This document shows, piece by piece, positions 26,806 to 40,577 of a stretch of DNA of 64,000 nt. Every line of letters starts with the position of its first letter. The stretch's first letter is position 1. This DNA is from Liolophura sinensis (lineage: Eukaryota > Mollusca > Polyplacophora > Chitonida > Chitonidae). The stretch covers positions 51,182,046 to 51,246,045 of the forward strand of contig NC_088302.1 in NCBI RefSeq assembly GCF_032854445.1. The letters are read 5' to 3'. Position numbers and translations under genes: made by a program. Under the pieces are notes generated by a model. The model was not told where the DNA came from. It saw only the letters and a program-made list of their open reading frames with translations, and searched no databases.

Positions 26806-27067
26806 GGGGCCTCCCTGGCTCAGTCGGTTAGCGCGCTAGCGCAGCGTAATGACCCAGGAGCCTCTCACCAATGTGGTCGCTGTGAGAAGTCCAGCTCATG
26901 CTGGCTTCCTCTCCAGCCGTAAGTGGGAAGGTCTGCCAGCAGCCTGCGGATGGTCGTGGGTTTCCCCCAGGCTGTGCCCGGTTTCCACCCACCATAATGC
27001 TGGCCGCCGTCGTATAAGTGAAATATTCTTGAGTACGGCGTAAAACACCAATCAAACAAACAAACAA
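26806..27067 (+). mobile_element. Full-length tRNA-derived SINE with target duplication
   Basis: The best reference copy in the window. It starts GGGGCCTCCCTGGCTCAGTC; the box A-like TGGCTCAGTCGGTTAGCGC is followed by a box B-like GGTCGCTGTGAGAAGTCC. The conserved body has GTAAGTGGGAAGGTCTGCCA, GATGGTCGTGGGTTTCCCCC and ACCATAATGCTGGCCGCCG, and the tail has TTCTTGAGTACGGCGTAAAA plus (CAAA)n. A 13-bp direct repeat ACACATGTCTCTG flanks it (26,793-26,805 and 27,068-27,080). Box A and B imply RNA polymerase III transcription; mobility would need a partner LINE. Confidence 0.93.
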
Positions 27068-28068
27068 ACACATGTCTCTGTGGTCTAATATTACTGCAAC
27101 ACAGCCTTAGCATATTACAAAATGAGATGCATGCAAGTACATTTATGCCACAAATAGAAGCATGCTTTATTGTATTCTGACACAGTAATCTGTCTTCAAA
27201 GGCTTTGTTAATTAAATTGATTCGATACTTTTTTTGCAGAATTTGCTTACTTCAGAGCAGAGTTCTGTGTATAAGACAAAACTACACGAGAGCTATAATT
27301 TTTGTTGATTAATTCACAAATGCATTTTGTTCACAGTGCACAAACATGTATACCGGGGTCCTAATTAATTGAAAACATATATATATATATTTACAATACA
27401 TAGCAGCAGTACATATAATTGCCATGTATGGTATTATATTAGTGCCATATACATGTACATGAACCACACATATGTACAAGCTGATAAACATTGAATCAAC
27501 TCATTTAACATGTAATTCCTACTAAATGTTCATGTAAACTCACAACCTTACTTTCACATACATGTACATCTACATGTACCTTATCGTATTAGATATGGAA
27601 GAGAGATCAAACACCACTAATGACTTACAGCAGATGATTAGGAGGCACATAATATAGTTGAGGCAATTAGTACCTAGAAACCGTACAAGTGATATTTAAA
27701 TGGCACAAGCACGGGAATTGTCTAATGCTAATGGTAGCCATTGAGGATTTTGGTAAAATCTATTCCCTCATGTAAATAACCACTGTGTAAGCAGTGGCTC
27801 TTAATGAGAGAAGTGAGAAATGTGCTATCAGGGGAAGCTATTTAAATTATCGTTGTTAAACACATCTCTATTAAAGAAGACAGATTGTGCATAATTACAG
27901 TTCAAGTATATGTAAGCCATTAAAGCATTCATATATTTCTATTAAAATGGTATATACATATTACCGACTGTGTTACATCTGTATTAGTATATGATATATC
28001 CATCTCACCTGCATTTAGCATGCAAATTCTTGCTTTCAATACCGTAAATGTTACCTATATACAATGAT

Positions 28069-28076
<8 letters not shown>

Positions 28077-28111
<35 letters not shown>
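28077..28111. repeat. (AT)n microsatellite
   Basis: About 17 uninterrupted AT units preceded by an ACACAC run, in the long intron. Confidence 0.97.
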
Positions 28112-28113
<2 letters not shown>

Positions 28114-29169
28114 AACAGGAAATCATCACCTGTGACACTGGTAGAGTCAGCCAAATGTAATTCAATCCTGTAAAATGTGAATAAATAAACATTACCCCCA
28201 TTTTGTAAGGAATGTTAACTGTAAAGTGTATTAAAGCATAAAAAATGGCCATGTTTATGATTTGTAAAAATAATAACTATAGGCTACCAAATTGAAAACA
28301 CTGAAATCAGAACACATACAAAAGAGTCTCCACAATCTCTGAGGAAAAAATTCTGATATACTGTATGCACCAATTGTTTGGTGAGGAAATACAGTACACT
28401 GTACATGCATGTACACATTTATCTTCCATAATTATCCTCTTTCTAATATAAACATACTGTATCTTTGACACATGTACATCTATACATGCACTGCACAGAT
28501 ACCCCAGTTTGTTAGCTCATTTTTCTAGGAACGCTTGAAATGAATGAAATGAACTCTCTTGCCTTCCCGATTCTGATGTCCCTTCGGTAGAGAAAAGGTT
28601 GGCGAATGAAAACAGATCAATGAAAATGTGCTTTGAGAGACATGATCTTCTACTTTACCCCAACACCCCGAAAGAGCCCATGGATATTATTGGTATGGAA
28701 GGACGTATGTTTGAACTGGATAGTTAAAATATTTTCAGAAGTGATCTCAGAAAATTACTACCACCCAGCTGGTGGGCTTCTCCAGGGTGCTAGACAAATG
28801 TCAAAGACTGGTGAGAATAAATCATGGGTCAATCAAAACATCCAGTCTCTGTTTGGATAGCACTATTGATTCAACGTCCTACCAATTATAGTGAAGTACA
28901 TGGCTGAGAAGAGAAATGTCTTCTGATGTTATAACCATGGAGTGCTCTGGCTAACTCACACAACCAACTGGAGCATCTCACATCAACACAAATCATGTGC
29001 GCAATCCAAGTAGTCACCATTCCAGTAAATGAGTACCGTTGATAGACAGATATATTTAAGAGCTTCACAGAACCGATAAGACCAATGAATGTACTTACTG
29101 GTTACCCAATAAGGATATAACACAGTTTATGTTACAAATATGTCACATTTATCATATTGCCTCCATTGC

Positions 29170-29400
29170 GAATCTTGCACAATAGAAACCAGACATAGTG
29201 GCGCCATTTCATCTCACAAACGCAATCTAACAATTGAACAGAGAAAAAAGATTGAATGGAATTTCAAGAGCTCATCTTATGAAAATCCCTCTGATGCTAC
29301 CATGATTATGAGAGAACAGAGCAAGGAAACAGGACTGGTGTCAGCATAATGTGGCTGGGTGGGTGGGGTGTCATGTCTGGTGTCAACATAATACTTCAGT
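29170..29400 (+). repeat. Interspersed repeat shared with 58.98-59.21 kb
   Basis: This stretch (AGAAACCAGACATAGTGGCG … CAACAATTGAACAG-type block … GATGCTACCATGATTA … GTCATGTCTGGTGTC) reappears in reverse complement near 59 kb, with roughly three quarters of bases matching by eye. Both copies carry a residual open frame with TIE(Q/E)xKKIxWNFK and SDATMI, so the family may be derived from a coding element, but I do not recognise the protein. Confidence 0.8.
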
Positions 29401-30267
29401 GGATGCAGACCTGCCACAATGAGGCAGATATACTTTTAACCCTTCTTAAAAATCACTTCAAAAAAAACACTAATGCAAAAAAGTTTTAATTATGGTAACA
29501 TTTTACTTGTGTCACTAAAACAGAGATATCAGGAATTTCCAGAAAAGGGGCTAAGGTGCCCCAGAGGGAAACAAAAGACATGTTTGGTGTGCTAGTTTGG
29601 GTCATGAAGAGAAAAATTTTGCATATTCTACTCCAAAATAATGAAGTTATTAAGGATACAGCATTATCCTTGTTTAGCTTGTCAATAATCCTTGATGTGT
29701 TCAGGAATTTTTTTTGACGGTTTTCTTATTGCACTGTAAAAAAAAATTGCAAATCTATCACATATATGGATACCCTAAAATATTCAGGACAGGGAGAATC
29801 CTGAATTCATTGAGTTTGACAGCTGTTCTATTCCAAGAACCTGTACAGATCAGGTGACGATGTGGATATTCCAGTTGTGACGCTGCACTTCTGAAAATTA
29901 AAGGGTGCATGTTCAAGAATTTCTCACTGTAGGTGACTTCGTGCTTTTACATCCGTGCTCTTTATGCACATCATCGCCAGGTATTTAATCGCCAGCCATT
30001 TTGCCAGGAAAAACATGTTCAACATAAAAAGACGGAATAAACAGCCACATTTAAGCTATATTACTTTGCAAGTTGGGTGTTTCCTACTACAACCTCTCTG
30101 TAATGTGAATGCTAAAATAGTGGATCTGACACTAAAAATAAAAACAAAATCGCACTTTTAGATTTTATTTTTTTCCATGTATGGCATCCAAGTGTATTTT
30201 ATACTTCTTTGGCGTACTGTCATATTTTCTACATTTTCTACATGTTCTGCCTAATGAGTCTGCGTCC

Positions 30268-30335
30268 TCATATGACTGAACAATTGTTAAGCAGGACGTA
30301 CCTGTATAAAACCCCAAGCATACCAGTACATGTAT
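30268..30335 (+). mobile_element. SINE 3'-end remnant, second family
   Basis: CCTCATATGACTGAACAATT followed by GTTAAGCAGGACGT and AAACCCCAAGCAT match the 3' end of the full-length SINE at 45.74-46.10 kb (CATATGACTGAAAAATTGTT, GAGTACGACGTTAAACCCCA). Only the 3' end is recognisable here. Confidence 0.7.
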
Positions 30336-31423
30336 GGATACACTTCAAGAAAAAGAACTATGTACAGCCTAGATCTTGGTTTATACAAACTTGCGTATCT
30401 AGTAAACAACAAATGAATACAAAGTTTAGACTTAACTAACTGTAAATACAGGTCTTCATCTTTGCTTCTGAGCAGTTTTGTGATTATAACACGTGCTTTC
30501 ATGAAACACCAGAAGTGTCATTTGCACAACTAAATTCATTTTCCCTAAACTTTTTCTTTTGTAATATGTTTCTTACTAGAACGCTTTGTTTCAAGAGTGC
30601 ATTAGATGTGGGAAGGCCTGGTAATACAAGGTTTAAATCTAAACACATGTCCAAAATATAAATATCAAGAAGGGATTAGTGGCATAAAATTTTTAAGTGC
30701 ATATCAATCAAAACTGTTCATTTGAGCACAGCTTCATACATGCAGTCACTAAGTCAAATTCAATGGTTAAACGTAAGAGACATACACACATGTATGTAAA
30801 CACACATTTCCATTTTACTTCATCATGCCTGCAAAGTTAAATTCATGTAATACTGGGTGCCGTTCCTGCGGGTTTTCTATTAACTCACACGCACACAACA
30901 ATGAAAGCTATCACTCCCTCGTGATGTCGTTTAGATGTATTGTGTACTTTATAGTTAGGGTGTGAACTAATGTGCTAGGACACTGGCATGATGCCCCGTT
31001 GTTTGGCTCGCCGACATACACGTTTGATGTACATTACTGTATCTCCCATGTAAACATATTTATTATATGTACATGTACATGTATGACAGTACATCTATCC
31101 ACATTCTACTTTTTTGCAGCAAATGCACTTCATGTATGTGTACATGAACCAGTGTGTATGTGTCCATAAAATTTAACACAGTTTTATCACAGCTGTCATC
31201 AACACATGCACACCAATTCAAAGAATTAATATGGCCATTAGCTTCAAGCCTCATAGCAAACTAAGATTTCACCAGATATACATGTACATATTTATACACA
31301 GTAACCGGACCAAATAGACCACAAGGACCTCTCTACCAGTCAATGTACCAAATAAACTATAATGCACAATGTATATGTGCCTGTCACAGCATCAAGTAAA
31401 CTAGAGAGATAATTTCTACATGT

Positions 31424-31505
31424 ATATTTATTTATTTATTTATTTGATTGGTATATAGATATACACCAATCAAATATATATCTATATATAAATAAATAAA
31501 TACAT
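31424..31505. repeat. Palindromic SINE-tail hairpin
   Basis: (ATTT)n TGATTGGTATATAGATAT is followed at once by its near-complement ATACACCAATCAAATATATA … TAAATAAATAAATA. The arms are about 35 bp. It resembles the 2.6-kb fold-back but is shorter and cleaner, consistent with inverted duplication of a SINE 3' end. Confidence 0.8.
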
Positions 31506-34500
31506 TACACAAATATATGATATTAAATAAATTTTAAAAGATGGCAAAACCGTGGATGTGTCAAATGAAGTTACCTTATCATAAAACTGACAGGCGGAGA
31601 GCAATGTTCACCAGACTACAATCCTCTCAAAGGAACAGTCACACATACATATATAGTACACTTAGGACTATAAATAAAAGAACAGATCACATTTAAACAA
31701 AGTACGGCTCACCTAAAATTCCAAATATGGTCTCCATTATTTTTGGCATTTTTTCCACAGTGATTAAAAATGGAAATAAAGACCGAGGACTATCTGCACC
31801 ATATTTCACACACTAAAGCACAGTGACATCACAGATTCTTTCTTTTTTTTTTTCACTGCTAAATATGCTTTAACTGTTACAAAATGAAATTCAGATATAG
31901 TGATTGTAGTACATATAGAAGACATATAGCAATCAGTGGGTACGTGGCAGCTAAAAACAATCTGTGAACTCTGTGGTATGTTCAATGTGGTCCAAAAAAT
32001 CCACTGTAACAACTCAATTTTTATTTCCATTTTAACCACTATAAAAAAAATGTCAAAATATAAGGAAAACTATTTTTGGAATTAGCACAAAATTGCCTTT
32101 TAGGTGATGTATACTTTGTTCAAATGTGATCTGTTCTGTTAAGGCAACCTGCAAAGCGAAAAATAGTGGGTGGTGGTCATAAATCCTGGATGGATTGTAC
32201 GATAAGTCTTGGGGAATCTTGATGTCTGAAATACTGTTTAAAGATATTTAAACATCAGGAGGTTTTTTGAAAAATTGTGAGTAATCTCAGAAGTTGTAAG
32301 TAGTTGCAGCTGTGGTGTGACTGGACTTTTACAGAACAATATATACATGTATGATCAATTACTCAATTTATAAATCTATAACAGCAGAAATGTGACACAA
32401 TTACAATAAAAAAGTATGCAATCATGCAAACCTTTATCAACAAAAGAGACTTTTGTCAAGTCTATATTAAATTTAATTTGAAAACTCATTTCTTAACGAG
32501 ACTTAAATTGTGTATGTGTAGATACCTTAATTTACGATTGTGTTAATTCTTGTACACATATTTTAAATTACAACTAATGTTTATCAAATCAAACGTCAGT
32601 GTCAGTCAACCTGAATCTGCTTCTGGACTAGATCGACTTTGACATACTTTTTAGATTTATGCAACTCTATTAAGACTTAAAACATCTAAACTGAAGTTTA
32701 AATGTTGAATGCTGGGTTGTCGGTGGAGGGTATTCTACTCTCTGTGTGCAGGCCCGATCCTCTATTTTTTATGAATCCTATACACATGTCAATATACCCT
32801 TCAGAAATATATAACACTTTTATGTACTTAATATTATAACACACTAACTGGAAAGCCCACCTGTTTTGTGCACACACATATGCATGTATCACTACTGCAC
32901 TAAAAATCAAATTAACACAGCCTGAGCGCTTTGCTTTAGCTAATATATGCCTGATTTGGCATTATGCTGCAATATTATACGTGTACATGCATACGTAACT
33001 CATGCTAGTTTATTTACCTATTATACATGTAAGATAAGATCACATCACTTGAGCTTAAGCACTTTCCAATGATGATACCAATGATATCTTCTGTGCACAA
33101 ATGCAATGCAACTGGCTAAACCATCACCTTTATTGTTGGTTAAAAGTTTGGTTCTCCACCTTTGTGTCCAATTATGCATGTTGTCTTCCTCTTTTTGGTG
33201 TATACAGCATTACAGAATAATAGAACAGCTATTGTATACTGACGATCAAGTGGAAAATCATAATCTGCCAGAACTTGGCAGCTGATGTCTCTTGCTATTT
33301 GCCTGTTGTACATCAACTTTCTAAGCTGATAAAGCACAATGTTTGATAATATCATTGCACTGTTAGTACAATACATTACATCAAAATCCTGTGACACTGC
33401 TTTAACTCAACATTTGTTACACATACATGTATCCATAGTGACGCTCAAGAAATCGTTCTGACAGTTCTGACAGTAATAAACATATTTTAATCCACACATG
33501 CAGACGATGTATACACATATGTACTTGTATTAGCAACGGCGTTCCAACACATGTAGGTCTCCAAACAAGCCTGTTAAATTTGTAGCAACTATGCTAGCCA
33601 CTGGAACAGACATTCTTCTGAGAGGCCAGGGTAAACTGCATGGTCAGTGAATGTGGGATGCGGTCTGAAAGCTGGCCGGGTCACAATGAACCTTCTGGAT
33701 AAAATCATAAAGGCTTGGGTGGCAGTATGGTTCCTCAGCTTGAATTTCATGGACCTATTATCAAGGCAACAGAAAACAAGCCTGAAGCAATACTGTACTA
33801 ATGCTATAATATTATCTGTGAGCTACGAATACTTGCCTGAAGTGGACTCCTGGTCACGGTTGTTACAGACATTGGAGGGATTTAAACAGTTTTTCACTGC
33901 CAGGGTCCACAACAATGTATTCTCCCCAACTTGAGGCTTTTTTATCAGCTCTGCCACAGATGTCACACCAACGAACTAGAACATCTCACAGGAAGAAATA
34001 CATCCAAGGTGTCCACACACACTCATGCCCCCTTAATTTTAAGATTGTATGTCTGGACACTTCATTTGAACAGAAGTCCATAAAATTAAGACAGCCAGGC
34101 AAGATCACTGATCAAAGTGTGGGGTCAGTCTGTGGCAAAACGGTTGGAAATGCGCATGCCTCAGGCACATCAGATTTGGCCTTCCCAATTCCTTCTTCCC
34201 CTGCACTGCTCTTAGCGGTGCTTAAATCGATCTAGCATCCTCTTGTAGACTGTCAAGACGAGTCGATGACACTATTATCTGGAGAAATAACTCTATTGAT
34301 CTGGCCATTCCTTCATCCCAGATGACTTTGCCAACTGCACATAAAATATCTGCAGCATGACACTAATTGAAACTGATCTATACATATTGCCTTGAAGAGA
34401 CAGGGGTGATCCTAATGCGATTGTGAGAACTGTTTCTCCAATGGAAAGCTCACTTTAATTCTATTTGCACACAAAATTTATAGCATGAAAGCTCTGTGCA

Positions 34501-35479
34501 CAACATTCCACTCGAGGTAATTTGGCCCACACAGAAGATTCAGCCAAAGATTTTATAATCCATCCAGACATGTTTAAATGTATATAGATTTATATACATA
34601 CATACACCTCCAATTCATAAACTTCAGACAATCTTCATAAATGTGTTTCACAAAACCCAAATTACTAATGAACTGATCTTTTTCTCCAAGGAATATTTTT
34701 TATTTTTTAATGTGTGCACTTTGCCTTTACAAAAAAACTTTATAATACTGTAAAATTCAAAGAAAAAAAACACAAACGACTAAACTAATTTTCCAGATTT
34801 TACTGCTTTATGTGAACCACTTTCTTAAGCATAACCCGATTTTTTTTTCAGGTGGAAACAAGGTCCTAACTGGAATCCCTTAAATTTACATGTAGATGGG
34901 GTGGGTTCTAACCACATGGGATATATCCCATAGCGTTAGATCACACAGTCCAATATATCTTTATAAAAAGTTTTAAAAACTGAAACATTAATAGGGATTC
35001 GGACACATCAATGTTTGTAGTAGTCTACACATTAAGCAAGCCTGGTTGCTCAGTGGTAAATTTAGCTATGTCACGTAGGCGTGATAATACTATAAAAGTG
35101 TCAAATCAGCAGAATCATAAGAAATTCCATACAGAGCAGAATTTATAACTTTACTCACTTGGGGAGAAAAAAGAAGGCCAAGAACTCTATTGAAGAAAAG
35201 ATCTTATATACATTGCTACTACCCATATTTTGTCTGTCAAGTAAACAAAGCCCCTTTGAAGGATATCTAATTTAATGTGACTGCCCCTAAAATTGGGCAA
35301 AAAATAAATACAGAACCCACAAAGTTAAACTAAACAAGATGCCATTTGCTTGTGTCAAATAAAGCAGAATAAGCAATTAGGCAAACACAACATATGCTCC
35401 AACAAACGAATTTGAAATGTATAAGAGAATACCAGCAGCATTTTGCTGAATATAACCACTCAGGGGAATCTTCATGAGT

Positions 35480-36030
35480 GTTGATGATGGGTATGTGGTT
35501 ACCATGACAACTGTGCAAATGGACAAATACCTCCACCAAAACTGTAAACCCTATGCGGAAAACATATGAAGTTATAGCAGTTATAACCCGGACATGAAAT
35601 CATATCCATTTATACAGTATATTTTTTATAAGGAAAATGGCTATTTAGTTACCACGACCACCTGCTGAAAAGGACAAATGTAAGTCGAGAGTCAGTTCGA
35701 GTTGTAGCCCAGACATGAAATCATATCTATTTTTATAGTATATATATGGAAAATGGCTATCTGGTTACCATGACAACCGTTAAAATGGACAACTTCACAA
35801 AAATTAAGACCATGCAGAAAACAGTTGGAGATATAGCCTCGACATGAAATCATACATGTATCTACTTATGTAATATACATAAGGAAACTGGCTAAGTGGT
35901 TACCATGACAACCGCAGGAATGAACAAATGTGAGTTGCGACACATCGTCATCTATGTATCCACCAAAAATTAAAACTCTCCATTGAAAATAATTGGAGAT
36001 CTAGCCCGGACACAAATACAGACGGACAAA
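35480..36030 (+). repeat. Degenerate tandem repeat with X-box-like palindrome
   Basis: Four diverged units of roughly 115-150 bp. Each carries GTTACCATGACAAC or a variant (35498, 35648, 35764, 35899), followed by an AAATGGACAA-type block and CCGGACATGAAATCATA-type block. GTTACC-N2-RRCAAC resembles the RFX X-box half-site pair. Whether any unit is functional is not shown. Confidence 0.75.
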
Positions 36031-38277
36031 ACCGCTATAACGTAATATGCTCTGCCTAATGGTGGGTGCGTACAAAAAGCATATTTAAAAGAAAACTGCA
36101 GAATTAAATAAATAGTATTTAAAGATGAAAAGAAAACCTCTAAAAATACAAATTTAAATCACTACTAAACAAATGTGAAATTTTTGAACAGGCTGCAACA
36201 CATATTTTTGGCAAAAATCAAATCAAATAATACCAAGAATAGCTAAAATGATTGCCTTTCAGTTATTGTCAGGCTTGTACTTGAATTATTTATAAAGTAC
36301 TAAAATGGTTTGAAAATTAGGAAAAAGTGATAATGCAACCCGCTTAATAATACAAATGTACATTTTAGGAAATTTATGACTGATTTTAAGCAGTAACATG
36401 TGCACAGGCAAGGCTGACATTTTGTGTAAGGCTATTATTTAGGCTATGGAAATTGACCAAATGTGCGCCATCAGTCAACATGAATCAGAGAAGACGTTAT
36501 TTTTTTCAAAATAAGTTGCTTTATTGATTCAGATATGCCACATTTCAAGCGATGAAATGGATGTTATCAGAAACATATAGATAATAGCACAATACAGTGT
36601 AAAATATATCTTCACTCAATACAGATTTCAAAGTGGTCGGTAAATTTTTTTTTAACTCACTGTGGTCCAAAAAAAACTTGATTTTTTAGTTTCGGTTTGT
36701 AAAATTTGAACCTCTATGAATCCCTGCACACACATTTATCCCAAAAATGTATTCACCCAGAACATGGAATAAAGAGATGAATAAACAGATCAATAACATA
36801 GACCCTGTTTTAGTCAACAATGTTTAGAAATACTTGATTGGCTCACTGCAGTTCATTGATAAAAATCAGCCTATGAAACACATGTCAACCTACTTTGCTC
36901 CTACGTGACTTTGTTGTCTCATTGAATTGTTGAATGTACAGCCATCAACACTTTGGAAATTTCTTGAACAGTTTCATCTCACTATGTAAGAATAATGTTG
37001 CTGTTAAAGTTAAGCAGCCTGACAAGGACATTGCTATTTCGTTTTGCAACCTTGTTACCTTACATTGCTATCTTGTTACCTCACTACAATTTGTAATACA
37101 AAGGCAAGGTAGAGAGGCATGGTCATGGTACCAGTGGAGCAGGTTCCATGGGAGGAGGAGGAAGGGTGGGGCTAAGCATAAAAAAAGTGAGGGTCCAGGG
37201 CCCAACTCAGAGATAAGTTATTCTTTAGAGTAAAATGGTGGAGCTGTGTGACAGATCCTTAACACCTTTGAATTACAAGAGTTCATGCATTGAATAATGA
37301 AATTTCCTATAAAGCTTGATAAAGATTTCATTTACCAGGAGTCAAAATCACTAGTACACCCAGCCAAAACTAAAGCTTCTGCTAATACTAATCTGAAGTG
37401 AGAATCACCTGGTGAATGCACTATCGAGTATACATATGTGTAACTGTGTACCACTATGACACGTGTAGAAATCCACATTGATTTCTCCTGCACAGGTGCT
37501 GTGGTCAATAAGAGGCATACATAATGATTTCTCAGACACGATCTCCAATTATCCTGGGAGTTGTCAGCAAGTTGTTACCACTGTCCATTCTCTAATTGTA
37601 CTATTCAGCAGGAAGTATGAAGCTAATTATCACCATACATGTACATAAAATGTACATGCATCGATAAGTTAACCTTACAAAATGTTTTTCAGCAAAGTCA
37701 ATTATAAGAACTACATGTACCTAGTACTTTCTTTTTAACAGAAGTAAGTACAGTATAAAATGTTATGAGAAAAGACACAGCTATTTATAATGATCATAAA
37801 ACTGGTTTCGTCTGACACTTGTCCATTCAGACATTTTTAAAACCAATTTTCGAATCACGGTAAGTGCCAAATAACAATGTGAATTTGTGAAATGAGATGA
37901 GTACACTCAAAAACCTTACGATATCTAAAACTAACAAAAATGTACACAAACTATTCACATGTCATTTGTATTAAAAAATGCAGAACATGTCTAATCAAGA
38001 CGAGAAATTAGAATCCAAAATTCCACTTCAACAAGTCCTCAGAGGATATGTACATCTACGTAGACATGTATTTACTGCTATTATAGAACAGAAACTTGAT
38101 TTTATCACAACCAAATTAACTGTTCTCAACTGAGGTTGACTAATAAATGCTCGTTTATTTGCCACCAGATGAGTTGTCTATGATCTTCAGACCTTCGGGC
38201 ATATATGCAAGGTTACAACACAATATAGTACCAAAATAACTGTGAGATAAAACATCAGCAAATTACAGAAGACTCAC

Positions 38278-38350
38278 AAATCTTTTCCACATGCACACTG
38301 ACTGATTTAAAGCTTCATTCAAGATCATGAACTCTGATATCTCTCTCGCT
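38278..38350 (-). CDS. Candidate upstream exon of the PDE2A-like gene
   Basis: A 73-nt minus-strand segment between acceptor ATCTGTCATTTGCAG and donor AAAAGATTT|GTGAGTCTTC. It is open in only one phase (two bases carried in) and that phase ends at a codon boundary, which fits the phase-0 start of the exon at 25.1 kb. It reads REISEFMILNEALNQSVCMW plus KRF. The signals are good, but the first exon at 40.6 kb ends in phase 0, so another exon or an alternative promoter would be needed to connect them. Confidence 0.45.
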
Positions 38351-40577
38351 CTGCAAATGACAGATAGTGAAGAAGATTCAGGGCTGACAGGTACAATTCC
38401 ATTATCTACCCAGAGTTCATTCACTACAATATGTGAGCCTTGAAAGGTGGATAAAGATGAAATCAATGAGTCTGTGACAACGACCAGAATACATCCTTAA
38501 GGAAGACCCAGGGAGCCTGGCGTCAGCAGTTCCCATCAACAATCAATACTTCCTTTGCTAAGAACCTGTACTGGTTTCTACAGTATGATGGCTTTAAGCG
38601 AATGCCTCGTTGCCCTTGCAGGTGATTTCATGTGTCTACACTTCTATTAACTTAGTGCACAAAATGCTAACATTTGGTCAAGGTGTTTTCCCCAGATTAC
38701 AATATAACACAAGCTGTGTGGTGCAAAAATTTGTATTACTCTTTAACTCACATTGTCAACTTTACATGTACTGATCATTACTGCTATGAAGTTAACATTT
38801 AAAATTTTTAACATACAATGGCGAAAGCATGTATACCGGTATATTGTGTAAGTTTGCGTGTACCCTACCCATTGGGCAAATAAACAAGCAGAAATGTTCC
38901 ACTTAATGTCCTTATACTAGCATCTGACATTTCTTTCATACTCTCATACAAGTGTGCATCATTTATGCCCAACAAACATTTAAATGCATGGCATTACACA
39001 GATATAATTTCGCATATATTCGTTATGTAGCCCTCATCCATCATTTCATGGAAGTTACATCATGATGTAGAGCAGTTTTTTAATAGCATACTGCACACTC
39101 AAACATCTGTGGTTGCAGTTTACACGTCACTCCTTGAGCACAATTTCTTTTGATCACAAAAATTAACATGGTTTGCAATGTAGTACTGCTCAATATGTAC
39201 ATGTAGCTAACTATGCAGCCCTTAAGCCATGCACTTATTCTTAAACAAAAATGATCATAATTTCTACCTTATGATATTATCAATCATATCAAAAAAATCT
39301 CAAAACTACCACAGGGTTTGATTGTTGATCAAGTAGTTGTGATCACACAATCACGATATCTATTAGATGAAATCATCCACATGCAGTTACATGTATGAGC
39401 CAAGGTGTAAAGTTATCTGTGTATTCACACATACACGTGTAGAAGTTGTTCATACATATTTCTGTGTTTAACACCATACTCAATGTAATTTACCATAGGT
39501 GTATGGTAAAGTAAGGATTACAGGTAGAGTTCTGGGCTGACCCAAAGAAATCAAGGTGAAAATAGACCTTTCTGCTGAGAGTAAGCACCTAGCAAACCTT
39601 GCTGATGTCAATATTCACAGCAGATCAAACAGACAATAAACACCTTCTCATGGTCAAGGGCTAAACAAGAATCAAGGGGGGGGGGGATGGCTTTCAAGAA
39701 AGAGTTAACTCTAGTAATCAGATTTCCTTGTCAGTTTATCTTTCAAGGAGTCAGCACCTACCTTGCTGAGGATCATGCATGAAACATTGTGGATGCCAGT
39801 TGCAATTCTTTACTTATAATTCTCTATGGCTGAACTGGTATTAAAAAAGGGTTTACTGGTGCACCTTTAGACGTCTATTAAACACGAATAACTTATGGAA
39901 TCAGTGTATACATTACAATGGACTCAAGTTATAAAGGTTTGTGAATTTTCCTCCTGGGTTATATATAAAGAAGTGACGGGGTGTATGTACCAAGTTAGTC
40001 CAGCACGTCTCGATGGGCTACAATGAAATGTAAATATCACCAAAAGTACACAACTGAAACTCATCACTTAATTGCTTCAATACTGTATAACATTTTACCA
40101 GAACAATATCTCCGATGCTGGTAGTTATATACACATCTATACACATATACAAAAAGAAAAAAAACCAAAAAAAAAAAAACAGGAAATTATTATTTCATTA
40201 TCAAAGAAACACTTAGCAGGGTAAAGTAAATAAGCTAGATACATGCAAGATTTCAATATTTAAGTGGAAGTTCGATCAGTCTTAAGTACATATTATCCTG
40301 AATTTTGCCCAGAATGATATAACTTATATTATATGGCATAAATTATATGGTATTAATCAATGGAATAGCAAATGACTGTACAACTGTCAAGGCTGAAACT
40401 CGCACTGAAAGGTGACACTGACATGTCCAAAGCGTCCAACCTCAACGAACTGATTAGGTTATCGATCATTTTAAACAATTTCTACATGAGGCTAAATAGC
40501 CCACTTTAATTTCCTAGACCTGACCAGTGCAAAGTGAACGTTAGTGATTCCTGGCGTGGTGGTGTAGACAAACTTAC
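38351..40577. other. Intron, nothing recognised
   Basis: AT-rich non-coding sequence with a G9-G10 homopolymer near 39.68 kb and an A-rich run near 40.17 kb. A donor-like CAGCAAG|GTAGGT at 39.76 kb (minus) has no open upstream exon. Confidence 0.5.

Larger units (their letters stand above)
25157..38277. other. Very long intron of the minus-strand host gene
   Basis: About 13 kb with no exon I can support. It holds a full-length SINE (26.8 kb), a (TA)n run (28.08 kb), an interspersed repeat shared with 59 kb (29.17-29.40 kb), a SINE remnant of the second family (30.27 kb), a palindromic SINE tail (31.42 kb) and an X-box-like tandem repeat (35.5-36.0 kb). The patch at 33.6-34.25 kb has two longer plus-strand open frames and more balanced composition, but nothing recognisable. 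Confidence 0.5.

Noticed and set aside
26820-26900. Possible tRNA gene
   Set aside because: Box A- and B-like sequences are present but no cloverleaf can be folded and the segment is the head of a SINE with a target duplication.
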